Positions 13,867 through 23,050 are shown, counted from the first letter of the stretch. The stretch: DNA of 43,043 bases from Parcubacteria group bacterium Gr01-1014_56 (GCA_007375995.1 VMFK01000001.1:1-43043); one strand, 5' to 3'. A program made the numbers and translations. Notes: generated by a model not told the origin, from the sequence alone.

Positions 13867-15552
13867 TCAGGCGACGTCGCTTGGCTCAACCGCAATGATC
13901 TCAGAGCTCTTGAGGCGTTTCTTCCCAAGGGCTCCAACGATTTCTGCAAGCTCTTTGCTCTTGAGGAGCCATAATACGCCTGCTGTAGCTATAAGGCCAA
14001 TAGAGCCAGCGACAGCCCCTTGGGAGACAATGCCGAGGAGTGTCTGCGTGTCGACCACCGGCTCAAAGAGCTGGAGGGTAAGGTAGGTGGCCACGCCACC
14101 CACTATAGACGCCGTAAAGCTCTGGAGTGAAAGGCGCAGGACCCCCCCGAGCGGCAAGTTAAAGTCCCTGGAGAGCATCCATAGGCCAAGCAGGCACTGG
14201 GTAAGAGAGCCGACCGAAATTCCAAGTGGAAGCATTAGTACCGAGGTCCCTGGTACATCTCCGACGCGCAACAAAGACTCAACAAGTGTTTTAAAAAACT
14301 CATTGCTCCGAAACAGAAGCAAAAGTCCGATAGCCGACGATACCGAGAAAACAATATTAACCGCTGCTAAAAAAAGCGGCTTGCCAGTATTGCCCGCCGC
14401 GTAGTATGCCCTTGCGATTAAAAGAAATATCGCTTGCGCAAGTAAAGAGAACACGAAGAGCGCTAACGCCGCCGCGGTTAGCCTTGTTGCCGACCAATCA
14501 AACGCCCCTGCTCCTAAAACTGAACGGACAAGGTGTGCGCGCAAAACTATAATGAGTACACTCGCTGGAATCGCCCAGAAAATAATATGTCGGAGCGCTC
14601 CTTCTATATGCTTGATAAATTCTTCGCGGTGGCCGCTCTGAAAGAACCGCGCAAGAGTGGGGAAAGCCGCTACTGAGTACGAGACGCCGATAATAGTGAG
14701 CGGTACTGCCTGCAAGTTACTCGCAAAGGTGAAAATTGAGATTGACCCCACAGTTAGTATCGACGCGAGTGCGACAAGACACAACAAAGTGATCTGGCCG
14801 GCAGCCAAGGAGAGCGTGCGCGGCACGGAGAGCACAAGCACTTCGCGCAATATTTTGAACGTTTCTTTAAACGATAAACGTCGCTCGGTTTTCTCTCCAA
14901 AGAAAAATGGGGCCTGCACCAGTGCGTGGAGTAAGGCCCCGATAACCACTCCCCACCCTAGCCCCGCGATACCCATCTTGGGGTACAGTGCCACAATCCC
15001 AAAGATAATCCCAAGGTTATAGAAGAGCGGGCTGATCGAGTAGAGCAAAAAACGGTGTCTCAGCTGCGTTAGGTTGGCGAAGAGATTTGAGAGCCCGAGT
15101 AAAATCGGCTGCAGAAGCAAAATGCGAGTGAGAAGTATGAGCGACTCTCTGCTTGCCCCTTCTGCAATACCCGGTGCGATTGAGGAAACTAGCCATGGTG
15201 TACACACAAACGCCACTCCTGAGACGACCGCCATCGCGACAAAAAACAAGAGTAGCGTATTGCGCATGAACGCAATAACTAAGGACTCGTGTTCACGTTC
15301 AAGCCGGGAGAGAATCGGCAAAAGTGCATAGAGTGAAAGAAGCGAAGCAACCGTTGCGAACAGGAAGTCTGGTATGCGAAATGCCGCGTAATAGACGTCG
15401 AGTGTATGCCCAGCACCAAACGCCGCGGCAAGAAGGCGGTCACGTACAAGCGCTAGGAGCTGCGAGCCTAGCGCAAAGAGCGCAAGCACATAGGCCGCTT
15501 GGTGCATCCCCCGAACTTCAAGCCCAACACTCTGGAGAAAGGAGCGCACCAT
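13867..15552 (-). CDS. murJ: Lipid II flippase MurJ (MviN)
   Basis: MOP-superfamily membrane protein that flips lipid II to the outer face of the membrane for peptidoglycan synthesis. 561 aa with about 14 hydrophobic segments. Early signature 'LALVRDRLLAAAFGAGHTLDVYYAAFRIPDFLF' contains the conserved R-D-R and aspartate; 'ANLTQLRHRFLLYSISPLFYNLGII' matches the central MurJ motif. It lies between the O-antigen-ligase-like gene and lepA, with 5-nt gaps on both sides, so it is clearly in one operon. Confidence 0.93.
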   Translation of the reverse strand: MVRSFLQSVGLEVRGMHQAAYVLALFALGSQLLALVRDRLLAAAFGAGHTLDVYYAAFRIPDFLFATVASLLSLYALLPILSRLEREHESLVIAFMRNTLLLFFVAMAVVSGVAFVCTPWLVSSIAPGIAEGASRESLILLTRILLLQPILLGLSNLFANLTQLRHRFLLYSISPLFYNLGIIFGIVALYPKMGIAGLGWGVVIGALLHALVQAPFFFGEKTERRLSFKETFKILREVLVLSVPRTLSLAAGQITLLCLVALASILTVGSISIFTFASNLQAVPLTIIGVSYSVAAFPTLARFFQSGHREEFIKHIEGALRHIIFWAIPASVLIIVLRAHLVRSVLGAGAFDWSATRLTAAALALFVFSLLAQAIFLLIARAYYAAGNTGKPLFLAAVNIVFSVSSAIGLLLLFRSNEFFKTLVESLLRVGDVPGTSVLMLPLGISVGSLTQCLLGLWMLSRDFNLPLGGVLRLSLQSFTASIVGGVATYLTLQLFEPVVDTQTLLGIVSQGAVAGSIGLIATAGVLWLLKSKELAEIVGALGKKRLKSSEIIAVEPSDVA

Positions 15553-15557
15553 TGTCT

Positions 15558-17939
15558 TTACTCGTTAAGCGGAGCAGTCTTGCGGGTTGCAGGTTGATTA
15601 GTTATTGGCGGCTGTGCAGACTCAAAAGGCGGCTTGCCCTCTCGCAGGTTGCCGAGGATAAGATTCACCTCAGCGCTTGTGGGGTTGCTCCTCGCGAGGT
15701 CCTCAAATTCTTTGAGTGCGTCCGCTGCCCTACCTTGTGTGTAGTACGTGAGACCGAGGAAATATTTGGCGTTTGCGTAGTCTGGCACGATCTTAACTGC
15801 TTGCTCGAGCGCTGGGAGCGCGTTTTTAGTGTCACCGCTGGCGTAGTAGAGAAGCCCGAGCTGGAACCATATAGGCGCTACTCCCGGAGCAGTCTGCGCG
15901 GCGGCTTGTGCAGCACGGATCGCGCTTGGGATATCGTTATTAGCGACATTAAGCTGCACCACAAACAAAATTGCATCGGTGTAGTTTGGTTTAAGTGTCA
16001 GAGACTGTGTTAGATATTTTTGTGTGAGCTCTAGTTTACCTTGTGAGGCCTCAAGACGCGCAAGTGCGAGTGCGATGTCCGGCGCAGACGGGTTTTTAGC
16101 GATGGCGGTTTGGTACTCCGCTTGAGCGCTTTCATATGCCCCTTGAACCTTAAGCGCCGCAAGAAGGTCGTATACGCGAGCGAGCGAAACGTACGAGCGA
16201 TAATCGTTTGGATAAGCCAGGGTGAGGTCTTTGCCCGCTTGTATCGTTTTTTCAACAACAGCCCTGAACTGGTCCTGCGCTGCCTGGGTAGATGCCTCGG
16301 AACTGTTTGCGATCTGTTGGATCTTGAGCATCCCGCCCTCAACCGCGAGGCGCTGTGCATCTGCTGTGACCTCAACGCCTTTTGCTTTTTCCGACTGCAG
16401 GATCGCGCCATCGGCATTACCTACCTGAAGCGCACTTACGCCCATGTTGGTCATTGCTTGCGCGACAAAGCGGCGGTCGGTTGTAAAGGCTCCCCACACA
16501 GATACCGCGAGCAAAAGAGCAACCATGGCCCACCCGCCGAAATGCATAAGAGGCGAAGAGGTTTCTTCGTCGGCTGCGTGTCTCCCCTGTCTCCAGAGAA
16601 ACCCAAATGCAGCGCCTGAAAGTACAAACGCAAGAATAATGACGATAGCACTCGGCACATAGAAGATAATGCTTATGAGGAGGAAGAGGCTTCCTAACCC
16701 TGCGGTGAGCGCCACCACGCGCTCCTCACGGCTCAGTAGCGACAGACGGATAGCGCGAATACTCCCCGCGCACAGGAGAAAAAGCGGTACCAGCCAAGCG
16801 ACAGCCCCCACAAGGCCAACCGTGCCAAGCGCGGTCACGAGCGTTGAGAAACCGACACTAAAATCGAGATTCCAAAACGTCGACTGGTTCACCTCTGCCG
16901 GCTTGTGCATGATCCATGAAGAGTTAAAAGTGTTGGGGCCGGTGCCTATGAGCGAGCGCGTAACTGACCCTTCGCGAGCGAGTGAGATCACATTGTAGGT
17001 GGAGGAATATGAAGGGCGCACCTCAAGCGAGGAGACCGGAAAACGGTTAGTGAGGTCTGTGTTGATAGCAGTGCCATAGAGAAGAAACACTATCGAGACG
17101 AGTGCGCCCACAAGCGAGAACCACGGGACTTTGCGCGACCAGGATGAGTACGCATAGGGGTTTGCGTCTCGCTCAGCAATATCCTCGCTGCGTCCTGTCA
17201 TGAAGGAAGTCAGGCCAATAAGTACGGACAAGACAAGAACTAGCCACCAAGCGAGAGAAAAATTTATAACACCAAGTAGTAGTGCTGTTGCGGCAAAGCC
17301 CAAGCCAAGAATGACACGGCGCGCCAAGGGCGCGCGCGCAAGCTCAGCCTGTACCAAGAGGAAGACTGCCAAGAGCCCGCTCACAAGGCCGAGGTCATTC
17401 CATTTGCCGATCAAGTTAAGAGACCGGTCAGAGAAAATCGAAAACGGAATGACTGATGTCCCGAAGAGAACTATCAGCCACTGGAACATAACGACAGCAG
17501 CAAGTGTCCACGTGAGCACTAAAATAAGAAGCCGCAATGTGCGCAGTGTCTTGAAGAGCCCGAAAGACAACATAAATGCCAAAAACGCGATCGTGGTAAA
17601 GAGTGCCGTGTCAACCTCAACACCAAAGCCCACGATACCAACCGCCGTGTTGCCTGACACATACGCTGAGAGCAGATACGCGAGTGGAAGCAACCCCGCA
17701 AAGAGCGCGAGCAAAAAGCCGTGTGAGTGGACAAGCTCTCTTACGCCACGACCAGCTATAAAGAGAACACTAGCAAAAACAATACTAAGAGCGAACAAGG
17801 CGAGCTTACCTAACTGAAACGGGAACCAAGCGGTCGGGATAATGAGTACAACTGCCAGTACAATACCAGCGAGAAATACCATACGCGACCACGATATGAG
17901 TGGTGAGTACATAGTTAACGATAAACTATTGTGGAGCAC
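15558..17939 (-). CDS. Membrane protein with O-antigen ligase-like domain and C-terminal TPR repeats
   Basis: 793 aa. Residues 1 to about 500 hold 10-12 transmembrane segments with a large loop ('SLEVRPSYSSTYNVISLAREGS', 'LIGTGPNTFNSSW') typical of the Wzy/WaaL O-antigen ligase/polymerase superfamily. Residues about 520-770 are periplasmic tetratricopeptide repeats ('APDIALALARLEASQGKLE', 'APIWFQLGLLYYASGDTKNALPALEQAVKIVPDYANAKYFLGLTYYTQGRAADALKEF'). It probably joins or polymerises lipid-linked glycans; the partner is unknown. GTG at 17939 has AAAGGAG 4 nt upstream; a second ATG at 17912 lacks a Shine-Dalgarno. The ribosome binding site and GTG lie in a hairpin (GGAGCA-TTG-TGCTCC), which may restrict initiation. 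Confidence 0.82.
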   Translation of the reverse strand: MLHNSLSLTMYSPLISWSRMVFLAGIVLAVVLIIPTAWFPFQLGKLALFALSIVFASVLFIAGRGVRELVHSHGFLLALFAGLLPLAYLLSAYVSGNTAVGIVGFGVEVDTALFTTIAFLAFMLSFGLFKTLRTLRLLILVLTWTLAAVVMFQWLIVLFGTSVIPFSIFSDRSLNLIGKWNDLGLVSGLLAVFLLVQAELARAPLARRVILGLGFAATALLLGVINFSLAWWLVLVLSVLIGLTSFMTGRSEDIAERDANPYAYSSWSRKVPWFSLVGALVSIVFLLYGTAINTDLTNRFPVSSLEVRPSYSSTYNVISLAREGSVTRSLIGTGPNTFNSSWIMHKPAEVNQSTFWNLDFSVGFSTLVTALGTVGLVGAVAWLVPLFLLCAGSIRAIRLSLLSREERVVALTAGLGSLFLLISIIFYVPSAIVIILAFVLSGAAFGFLWRQGRHAADEETSSPLMHFGGWAMVALLLAVSVWGAFTTDRRFVAQAMTNMGVSALQVGNADGAILQSEKAKGVEVTADAQRLAVEGGMLKIQQIANSSEASTQAAQDQFRAVVEKTIQAGKDLTLAYPNDYRSYVSLARVYDLLAALKVQGAYESAQAEYQTAIAKNPSAPDIALALARLEASQGKLELTQKYLTQSLTLKPNYTDAILFVVQLNVANNDIPSAIRAAQAAAQTAPGVAPIWFQLGLLYYASGDTKNALPALEQAVKIVPDYANAKYFLGLTYYTQGRAADALKEFEDLARSNPTSAEVNLILGNLREGKPPFESAQPPITNQPATRKTAPLNE

Positions 17940-17970
17940 AATGCTCCTTTAATAATAAGGACCTAAAAAC

Positions 17971-17998
17971 AGTATACTACAGTATTTTCTACCCCCAA
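17971..17998 (-). promoter_or_regulatory. Promoter of the O-antigen-ligase/murJ/lepA operon
   Basis: Minus strand TTGGGG (17998-17993), 16-nt spacer, TATACT (17976-17971). Predicted start near 17964, leaving a 25-nt leader with AAAGGAG. Confidence 0.65.
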
Positions 17999-18006
17999 GG
18001 ATAGGC

Positions 18007-18033
18007 AAAACCCGCCCCAAAAGGGCGGGTTTT
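18007..18033 (-). terminator. Terminator of rnpB
   Basis: Stem AAAACCCGCCC / GGGCGGGTTTT, loop of 5 nt, T-run in both directions. It follows the 3' end of RNase P RNA on the minus strand. Confidence 0.85.
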
Positions 18034-18043
18034 ACATACTCTA

Positions 18044-18361
18044 GCACGCGCGTCTATAAGCCGAATTCTGTTTCACCTCGCCGAGGCGGGGCCAAACAGT
18101 AATTTATCTGGGCCTCACATCACTGCGAAGCTCGAGCGGCACTCCCGTTGATGTAATCGCGAGGCACGGCCTTGCACTAAAGGGATAAGGATTTAGCCGT
18201 TTCACTCTGCAGTTGCCTGCAGACTCGTCTCTGTTCGCACCTCTTGTGCCTGCTAGGAGCACACGACAGGCGTTACCTGCTACCCTCCCACAACTTGCGT
18301 TGTGGCACGTGTTCGGACTTTCCTCCCCGACCTTGCGGCCGGAGCTACTGTTCAACGCGCT
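18044..18361 (-). ncRNA. rnpB: RNase P RNA (catalytic subunit)
   Basis: Ribozyme that removes 5' leaders from pre-tRNAs. Minus-strand landmarks: the 5' conserved block GAGGAAAGTCCG (CR-I region), 'GAGGGTAGCAGGTAACGCC', the 'AGAGTGAAACGGCT' core, and the 3' block ACAGAATTCGGCTTATAG followed by the P1 strand GACGCGCG, which pairs with GCGCGTT at the 5' end. Length about 318 nt, slightly short for a bacterial A-type RNA. Ends are placed from P1 and the promoter and may be off by a few nt. Confidence 0.93.
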
Positions 18362-18367
18362 TCTTAG

Positions 18368-18396
18368 ATTATACGATACATACGTAAGCTAAACAA
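18368..18396 (-). promoter_or_regulatory. rnpB promoter
   Basis: Minus strand TTGTTT (18396-18391), 17-nt spacer, consensus TATAAT (18373-18368). It predicts a start near 18361, at the P1 helix. Confidence 0.85.
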
Positions 18397-18526
18397 GTTC
18401 AACTTAGTTTAGCTGGAGCTTGGTGCCTTCAACAAATCAACTACCATTTAAAAACCTGCTTTAGATTTAAGAGTTTACGAAGAGGGTTATCAACAGACCG
18501 TAAAAACTCCTGTAAAATGAAACTAC

Positions 18527-18943
18527 GTGGCTAATTTAATTAAAATCCTCAACTCCCATCAGACAGATAAGCAATTTGTACGATTTTGCCTTATCGGCAT
18601 ATTGAACACTGCTGTTGACTTAAGTTTTTATTACATCTTTACCAGACACTTAGGTTTTGTGGGTGAGTTAATCTTTATAGCTAAAGGAATTTCATTTATC
18701 ATCGCTACTTTTAATAGTTTTTTATTCAATCGATTTTGGACATTTAAGAAAGAAGGTGGTTTTTTATGGAAAGAGCTTTTCACATTCTATACGGTAATTG
18801 GTAGCGGAATATTCATCAATATCGGGGTTCACTTTTTAGACGTCAACTTCTTTGGTATTAACGACTTAGCCAGTAGTATAGTGTCAGCAGGCTTTACTGC
18901 AGTTTGGGGTTTTGTATTGGCAAAATATATCGTCTTTAAATGA
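18527..18943 (+). CDS. GtrA-like membrane protein
   Basis: 138 aa with four transmembrane helices. 'QFVRFCLIGILNTAVDLSFYYIF' and 'NFLFNRFWTFK'-like 'NSFLFNRFWTFKKEG' are the GtrA/DPMS flippase signatures. GtrA proteins are thought to move polyprenyl-phosphate-linked sugars across the membrane. The start is GTG, with TAAAAT 8 nt upstream. The last codon and stop overlap the glycosyltransferase start (ATGA), a tight translational coupling that fits a flippase and sugar-donor pair. Confidence 0.9.
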   Translation: MANLIKILNSHQTDKQFVRFCLIGILNTAVDLSFYYIFTRHLGFVGELIFIAKGISFIIATFNSFLFNRFWTFKKEGGFLWKELFTFYTVIGSGIFINIGVHFLDVNFFGINDLASSIVSAGFTAVWGFVLAKYIVFK

Positions 18944-19641
18944 AACCTTATCTTTCGGTTATTATCCCGGTTTTTAATGAAGTTGATCGACTGGTTCCCA
19001 CCCTTATAGCTTGTAAAGAGTATCTGTCACACCAAGTATATTCTTATGAAATTATAGTCGTTGATGACGGCTCAAATGATAATTCGGGTATTTTGGTAGA
19101 AGAACAAAAGTCTCGTATTCCAAATCTTTCGCTCATTACAATTCCTATTAATCAAGGTAAGGGGGCGGCTATTAAGACCGGCATGCTCGCCGCTAAAGGA
19201 GAACGACGGCTTTTTATGGACGCAGACAACTCAACGAGCATTGAACAAGTTGGCAAACTTTTTCCCTACCTTGAGCAGGGGTATGACATTGCAATAGGGT
19301 CACGTCGTATTGCGGGTGCGGTTATCAAAGTAAAACAAAATCTCCTACGCGATTTTCTTGGATGGGTTTTTCGCACCTTGGTACATATATTAATTTCTCT
19401 CAACATACAGGATACTCAAAACGGTTTTAAGCTCTTTTCTGCAAAAACCGCTGAATCTATTTTCCCGAAATTAAAGACTAGGACTTGGAGTTTTGATGTA
19501 GAAGCTCTGTTGCTGGCCAAAAAGATGGGTTACAAAATAAAAGAAGTGCCGATTGTATGGATCAACGACGGTAGAAGTAAGGTCCGCTTTCTTCAAATGA
19601 TAAAGATGCTTGTAGATCTTGTTTACATAAGACTGAGATAA
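18940..19641 (+). CDS. Glycosyltransferase family 2 (dolichyl/undecaprenyl-phosphate sugar synthase-like)
   Basis: 233-aa cytoplasmic enzyme that would load a hexose onto polyprenyl phosphate. 'YLSVIIPVFNEVDRL' is the GT2 nucleotide-binding start, 'IIVVDDGSNDNS' carries the DD motif, 'NQGKGAAIKTGML', 'RLFMDADNST' is the D-x-D metal site, and 'DTQNGFKLFS' is typical of the DPG-synthase subgroup. It overlaps gtrA by 4 nt. Its product could be the donor for the convergent GT39 gene, which is broken by a stop codon. Confidence 0.92.
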   Translation: MKPYLSVIIPVFNEVDRLVPTLIACKEYLSHQVYSYEIIVVDDGSNDNSGILVEEQKSRIPNLSLITIPINQGKGAAIKTGMLAAKGERRLFMDADNSTSIEQVGKLFPYLEQGYDIAIGSRRIAGAVIKVKQNLLRDFLGWVFRTLVHILISLNIQDTQNGFKLFSAKTAESIFPKLKTRTWSFDVEALLLAKKMGYKIKEVPIVWINDGRSKVRFLQMIKMLVDLVYIRLR

Positions 19642-19643
19642 TC

Positions 19644-21107
19644 TTAACGGTTGCAACATATAAATGTTGGTAGTTGTAAATCTTTGTCACCGTATATAAG
19701 CGCAAAAATTTTACCTTGATATAAAATCTTTAAGCCTTCATACGCTGGTTTATCGGGAGCAAGGAAAAAATATGTTTCGGCTGGTATAGTTACAAACAAA
19801 TAGAAAGGGGCTTTTAAAATTTTTCCACTACCGCTACGGGGATCAATGGCAGAAATTTTCGTGTTGCCATAGTAGTTAACTGTCTCGTGCACATTCCAAT
19901 CTAGAGAGTATAGAGGTGCTGGTGAGTTATTCCTATATGTTTGCCCAATAGCCTTCTCCTCATATGTATATGGGGGCACTTTAACATACAAGTTACCCAA
20001 AGAGACCCACGCGGCAAACAGTAGAGCAAATACGAATACACTATATAACACTTTTTTAAAAATTTCTGAAATTGAAGATAGGTGATGAAAGAGGATGGCA
20101 ATACAAATAGCAAGTAGGGGAAAGATTGGTATGATATAAGTTCCTAAATGACTTTTTTGGAGAGTAAATAAAACTATGATAAAAATACTACTCAATAACA
20201 AAGCTGCGGTATCTTTAATAGGAATTCTTTCGAATTTCTTTGAGAGACTTAAAGAAATAACGAGTGCAAGTTCTGCTACAAGTACTCATATCCAGGGGAC
20301 GAGGGACCATAGCACCTCCAAATAATCATAATAATTATTTGTGCCTGTCATGGTCGACGTAGCTCTCTGAAAGATCTGGCGGCCTAGATAATCATCCCAA
20401 AACAAATGTCCGAAACGAATACTTTCTAGAATATGCCAAGGTAGGATAATGACCAATGCCAGCAAAAGTCCAAACCATAGATATTTACTTTTTAGCCACC
20501 CCCATTTTCTATAGCAGATACTATAAATGAGAATAACAGGAATTGCTAAAAGCCCTATAACGCTTTTAAATAAAACACCTATCGCAATCAATGGGAATAC
20601 CCAAAAGAAATACTTCTCTCTATATAATCCTCTTATCCAAAAAAATAAAGCCGCAAGAATTGATGCTGTTACCGCCGAATCGAGTCTTAGTTCTCTTGCA
20701 AAAACAAAAAATGAATTTGAAAACAGAAGAATCAAAAAACCAAGAGCTGCAGCTAAATAGTTTTTTGTTTGATCTTTAATGATCAGGTATACAAGCCAGC
20801 AGCAAAGGAGGGCGGCCAAAACGCCAGGGATACGGAATGCATACTCCGCTTCGCCAAAAATCTTTACGCTTGCCATGGTAAACCAGAGGTAGAGAGGCGG
20901 CTTCTCAAACCAATTTTGTCCGTGGAGCTGAAAAGTTGAGACATCCCCACTCTGCAGGGTATCAGTTACTACCTGTGCGTATGTCGCCTCGTCATAATCT
21001 ACCAGAGGACGGTTTATATCTAAACTTAGAAAGACAGTCGCGATAAGAAATAAGACAAGTTGAATAACTATGTTGTATTTCTTAAAAAAAAGTTCAATTT
21101 TTATCAT
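19644..21107 (-). pseudogene. ArnT/PMT-type glycosyltransferase (GT39 family) with an in-frame TGA
   Basis: Integral-membrane enzyme that transfers a sugar from a polyprenyl-phosphate donor. The N-terminal half (21107-20286) has 'DYDEATYAQ', 'WFEKPPLYLWF', 'YAFRIPGVLAAL' and several membrane helices. It stops at TGA (20288-20286) after 'WSLVPWI'. The same frame continues without break through 'VLVAELALVISLSL' and more helices to a TAA at 19644, so the full gene would be 487 codons. GGA to TGA is the simplest cause; a sequencing error is possible. TGA recoding is unlikely because tsaD and gtrA end in TGA. Confidence 0.82.
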
Positions 21108-21120
21108 ATATACAGTAAAT

Positions 21121-21150
21121 AAATCCCCTACTTAAATAGGTAAGGGATTT
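21121..21150 (-). terminator. Hairpin upstream of the GT39 gene
   Basis: AAATCCC / GGGATTT arms around a partly paired centre, T-rich on both strands. It probably ends transcription from the upstream minus-strand gene remnant. Confidence 0.55.
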
Positions 21151-21179
21151 TATTTACCTGCCACAAGAAACTTAGTCGC

Positions 21180-21290
21180 CTACGGATTATCATCATTTAT
21201 GATTGTACAAGTTGCATTTTGTCCAATGCCTATCGTTATTGCGTTACCTGTATTTACGACATCTCCAGGGGCGGGCCTGGTTAAAGAGAT
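21180..21290 (-). pseudogene. Remnant of a secreted or surface protein C-terminus
   Basis: About 36 codons on the minus strand read '...PAPGDVVNTGNAITIGIG' then 'QNATCTIINDDNP' and stop. The N-A-T-C-T-I-x-N-D-D motif is typical of prealbumin-like/DUF11-type repeats in cell-surface proteins. An in-frame TGA precedes the piece and no start is visible, so this is a leftover tail of a lost gene. The rest of 21291-21396 shows nothing recognisable. Confidence 0.55.
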
Positions 21291-21396
21291 TCATGTAAAA
21301 AATTTACAGATAGAATTAATAAAAGGACCAGTGGTTAAAACATCTCTATACTAGCACTTTATTACTAAAAGCGAGTGACGGTTATATAGCGAAGCT

Positions 21397-21852
21397 CTAT
21401 AGCACAATTTTTGTCCCTTCGGCAACCCCGATTTGTTTCGCAAAACCCGCTGGGACTTCAAGCACATAGCGGGCAGGAGAACTCGGATAAAATATATTCG
21501 GATAGGTATCGGGCGAAACATCATGCGCGATCGTTATGACCGTACTGCTCGCATTGATCCAAATGATATCGATAGGAAACTGCATGTCCTTCATCCAAAT
21601 ACCGGCAGTGGCGCCACTCTCAAACACAAAAAGCATACCGTTCCCTCGCAGAAGTGAGCGGCGGCCCGAGAGGCCGCGCTCGCGTGAGCTTTCGGTATCT
21701 GCAACTTCAACAATAATAGTCGTGTCCTCGACCTCTATCGAGCGTGTAGCGTTTTTTGCTGAAGGCATCTGTAGGTTCTGAGACATATACAACAAGAAGA
21801 ATACTCCGGCACATGCGAGGGCGGCAAGCGCATATGTCAGGGTGCTCTTCAC
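21397..21852 (-). CDS. DUF192 family protein, membrane-anchored
   Basis: 151 aa. One N-terminal transmembrane anchor (residues 6-24) is followed by a DUF192 domain: 'VADTESSRERGLSGRRSLLRGNGMLFVFESGATAGIWMKDMQFPIDIIWI' and 'ARYVLEVPAGFAKQIGVAEGTKI'. DUF192 is a small beta-barrel of unknown biochemical role, often extracytoplasmic. It overlaps or abuts the DUF1761 gene upstream (1-nt gap), so the two are in one operon. Confidence 0.88.
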   Translation of the reverse strand: MKSTLTYALAALACAGVFFLLYMSQNLQMPSAKNATRSIEVEDTTIIVEVADTESSRERGLSGRRSLLRGNGMLFVFESGATAGIWMKDMQFPIDIIWINASSTVITIAHDVSPDTYPNIFYPSSPARYVLEVPAGFAKQIGVAEGTKIVL

Positions 21853-21853
21853 G

Positions 21854-22267
21854 CTACTTCCACAATGCGAGTATCACACCAATCATACACAGAGCGACCA
21901 AATAATAGCCGCTGTTGATCGCCCAGAGCTTCCACGACTTTCCCTCCCACAAGACGACACCCACCGTAACTGGTGCGACAAACCCGAGCCAATTCCAAAA
22001 ACCAGTCTGGAGACCGGCCATAATGCCACTTTCTCCTAAATAAGTCATTGCAAAAACAAGACTGTGGCTCATTACAAACGCCATAAGGAGCGCTCCGATC
22101 GCTGAGATAGCATAAACTTTTCCGGCGGCTTTCGCGTTCATACTCTCCGGGGTAAAACCCGAAAGTCTCATCCATTCTTTACCGAACAAAGGTCCATACC
22201 AAAGAAAACCCAAACCCATCATGACGATCGCTGAAACAAGAACCGCAAGATAATTAACAGGAACCAT
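21854..22267 (-). CDS. DUF1761 family membrane protein
   Basis: 137 aa with four predicted transmembrane helices. 'VNYLAVLVSAIVMMGLGFLWYGPLFGKEWMRLSGF' is the characteristic start of DUF1761, and 'WLGFVAPVTVGVVLWEGKSWKLWAINSGYYL' matches its second half. Function unknown. TAATAT lies 7 nt before the ATG, suggesting a leaderless mRNA. It is transcribed divergently from the Asp-rich secreted protein gene. Confidence 0.82.
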   Translation of the reverse strand: MVPVNYLAVLVSAIVMMGLGFLWYGPLFGKEWMRLSGFTPESMNAKAAGKVYAISAIGALLMAFVMSHSLVFAMTYLGESGIMAGLQTGFWNWLGFVAPVTVGVVLWEGKSWKLWAINSGYYLVALCMIGVILALWK

Positions 22268-22326
22268 ATATAAAAAATATTAATGGTTAAATGAACGCCC
22301 CTAGTATACACCCGGTTTAAGGGGTG

Positions 22327-22355
22327 TTGACATTTAGGATATATGGGTTTATAAT
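22327..22355 (+). promoter_or_regulatory. Consensus promoter of the Asp-rich secreted protein gene
   Basis: TTGACA (22327-22332), 17-nt spacer, TATAAT (22350-22355): a perfect sigma-70 consensus, the strongest promoter in the window. The leader of about 44 nt carries GGAGGG. Confidence 0.9.
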
Positions 22356-22405
22356 CTTGTCTGATTCACTTTGCAATTAAGCAGGGTGCTAATGGAGGGT
22401 TCTTT

Positions 22406-23011
22406 ATGAATAAGTTCTTGTTAATGGCAGGCTCAAGCCTGTTTTTGTCGTTCTTTGCTTTTGCCCCTGGGACCGCACAGGCTAGCGTTCAATGCGAACC
22501 TAGCCTCTATAACAACTGTTGTGAGCGCGTGCGACTGAATGCCAACTACTTATACGCACCAGAATATATTCTGAGTTGTCGTACTGGTGGAGGAGGCGCT
22601 GGTGGTGTGCTTTTTCACAGGGTAAGCCCGCCCTCAACTCCTCCTGATGACGATGACGACGATAATCAGGACGATGAGGATCATGACGATCAAGACGACG
22701 ACGGCAAAGGTGACCAGGATGGCGGCAAGGGCCATCAAGACGAGGGTAAGGGTGACCAAGATGACGGCAACGGTGATCAAGATGGCAACGGCCATGATGA
22801 TCAGGATAACGGCAAGGGCCATCAAGACGGTAACAACGGTGATGGTGACCAGAACGACGGTGATCAGGATGGCGACCAGGGCGATGGTGACCAGGACTCA
22901 GGCCAAGGTGACGGCGATGGTGACCAAGGCGATGGCGACCATGACGGTGACGGTGATCATGACGGTGATGGCGATCACGATGGCGATGGTGACAACGGCG
23001 ACAGCGAGTAA
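22406..23011 (+). CDS. Secreted Asp-rich low-complexity protein
   Basis: 201 aa. A Sec signal peptide (residues 1-26, 'FFAFAPGTAQA') is followed by a short segment with four cysteines (C30, C38, C39, C58) and then, from about residue 80, more than 110 residues made almost only of D, G, Q, H, K, N and E ('DDDDDDNQDD', 'GDGDHDGDGDHDGDGDHDG'). The D-x-D-x-D-G-like spacing suggests bulk calcium binding or an extended acidic surface polymer. Strong promoter and GGAGGG site indicate high expression. The repeat DNA is prone to length variation. No homologous family is recognised beyond composition. Confidence 0.85.
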   Translation: MNKFLLMAGSSLFLSFFAFAPGTAQASVQCEPSLYNNCCERVRLNANYLYAPEYILSCRTGGGGAGGVLFHRVSPPSTPPDDDDDDNQDDEDHDDQDDDGKGDQDGGKGHQDEGKGDQDDGNGDQDGNGHDDQDNGKGHQDGNNGDGDQNDGDQDGDQGDGDQDSGQGDGDGDQGDGDHDGDGDHDGDGDHDGDGDNGDSE

Positions 23012-23019
23012 GCAGCGTT

Positions 23020-23050
23020 GGGGACGGAGTAAAATCCGTCCCCTTTTTAT
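23020..23050 (+). terminator. Terminator of the Asp-rich protein gene
   Basis: GGGGACGG / CCGTCCCC hairpin with loop AGTAAAAT, followed by TTTTTATTTT. Confidence 0.9.

Noticed and set aside
19644..21107. TGA recoded as glycine (as in Gracilibacteria/Absconditabacteria)
   Set aside because: tsaD, gtrA, rnj and the IS110-like gene use TGA as their only sensible stop.
21199..21354. Plus-strand small ORF opposite the surface-protein remnant
   Set aside because: No ribosome site or promoter, and the minus strand carries a recognisable motif.
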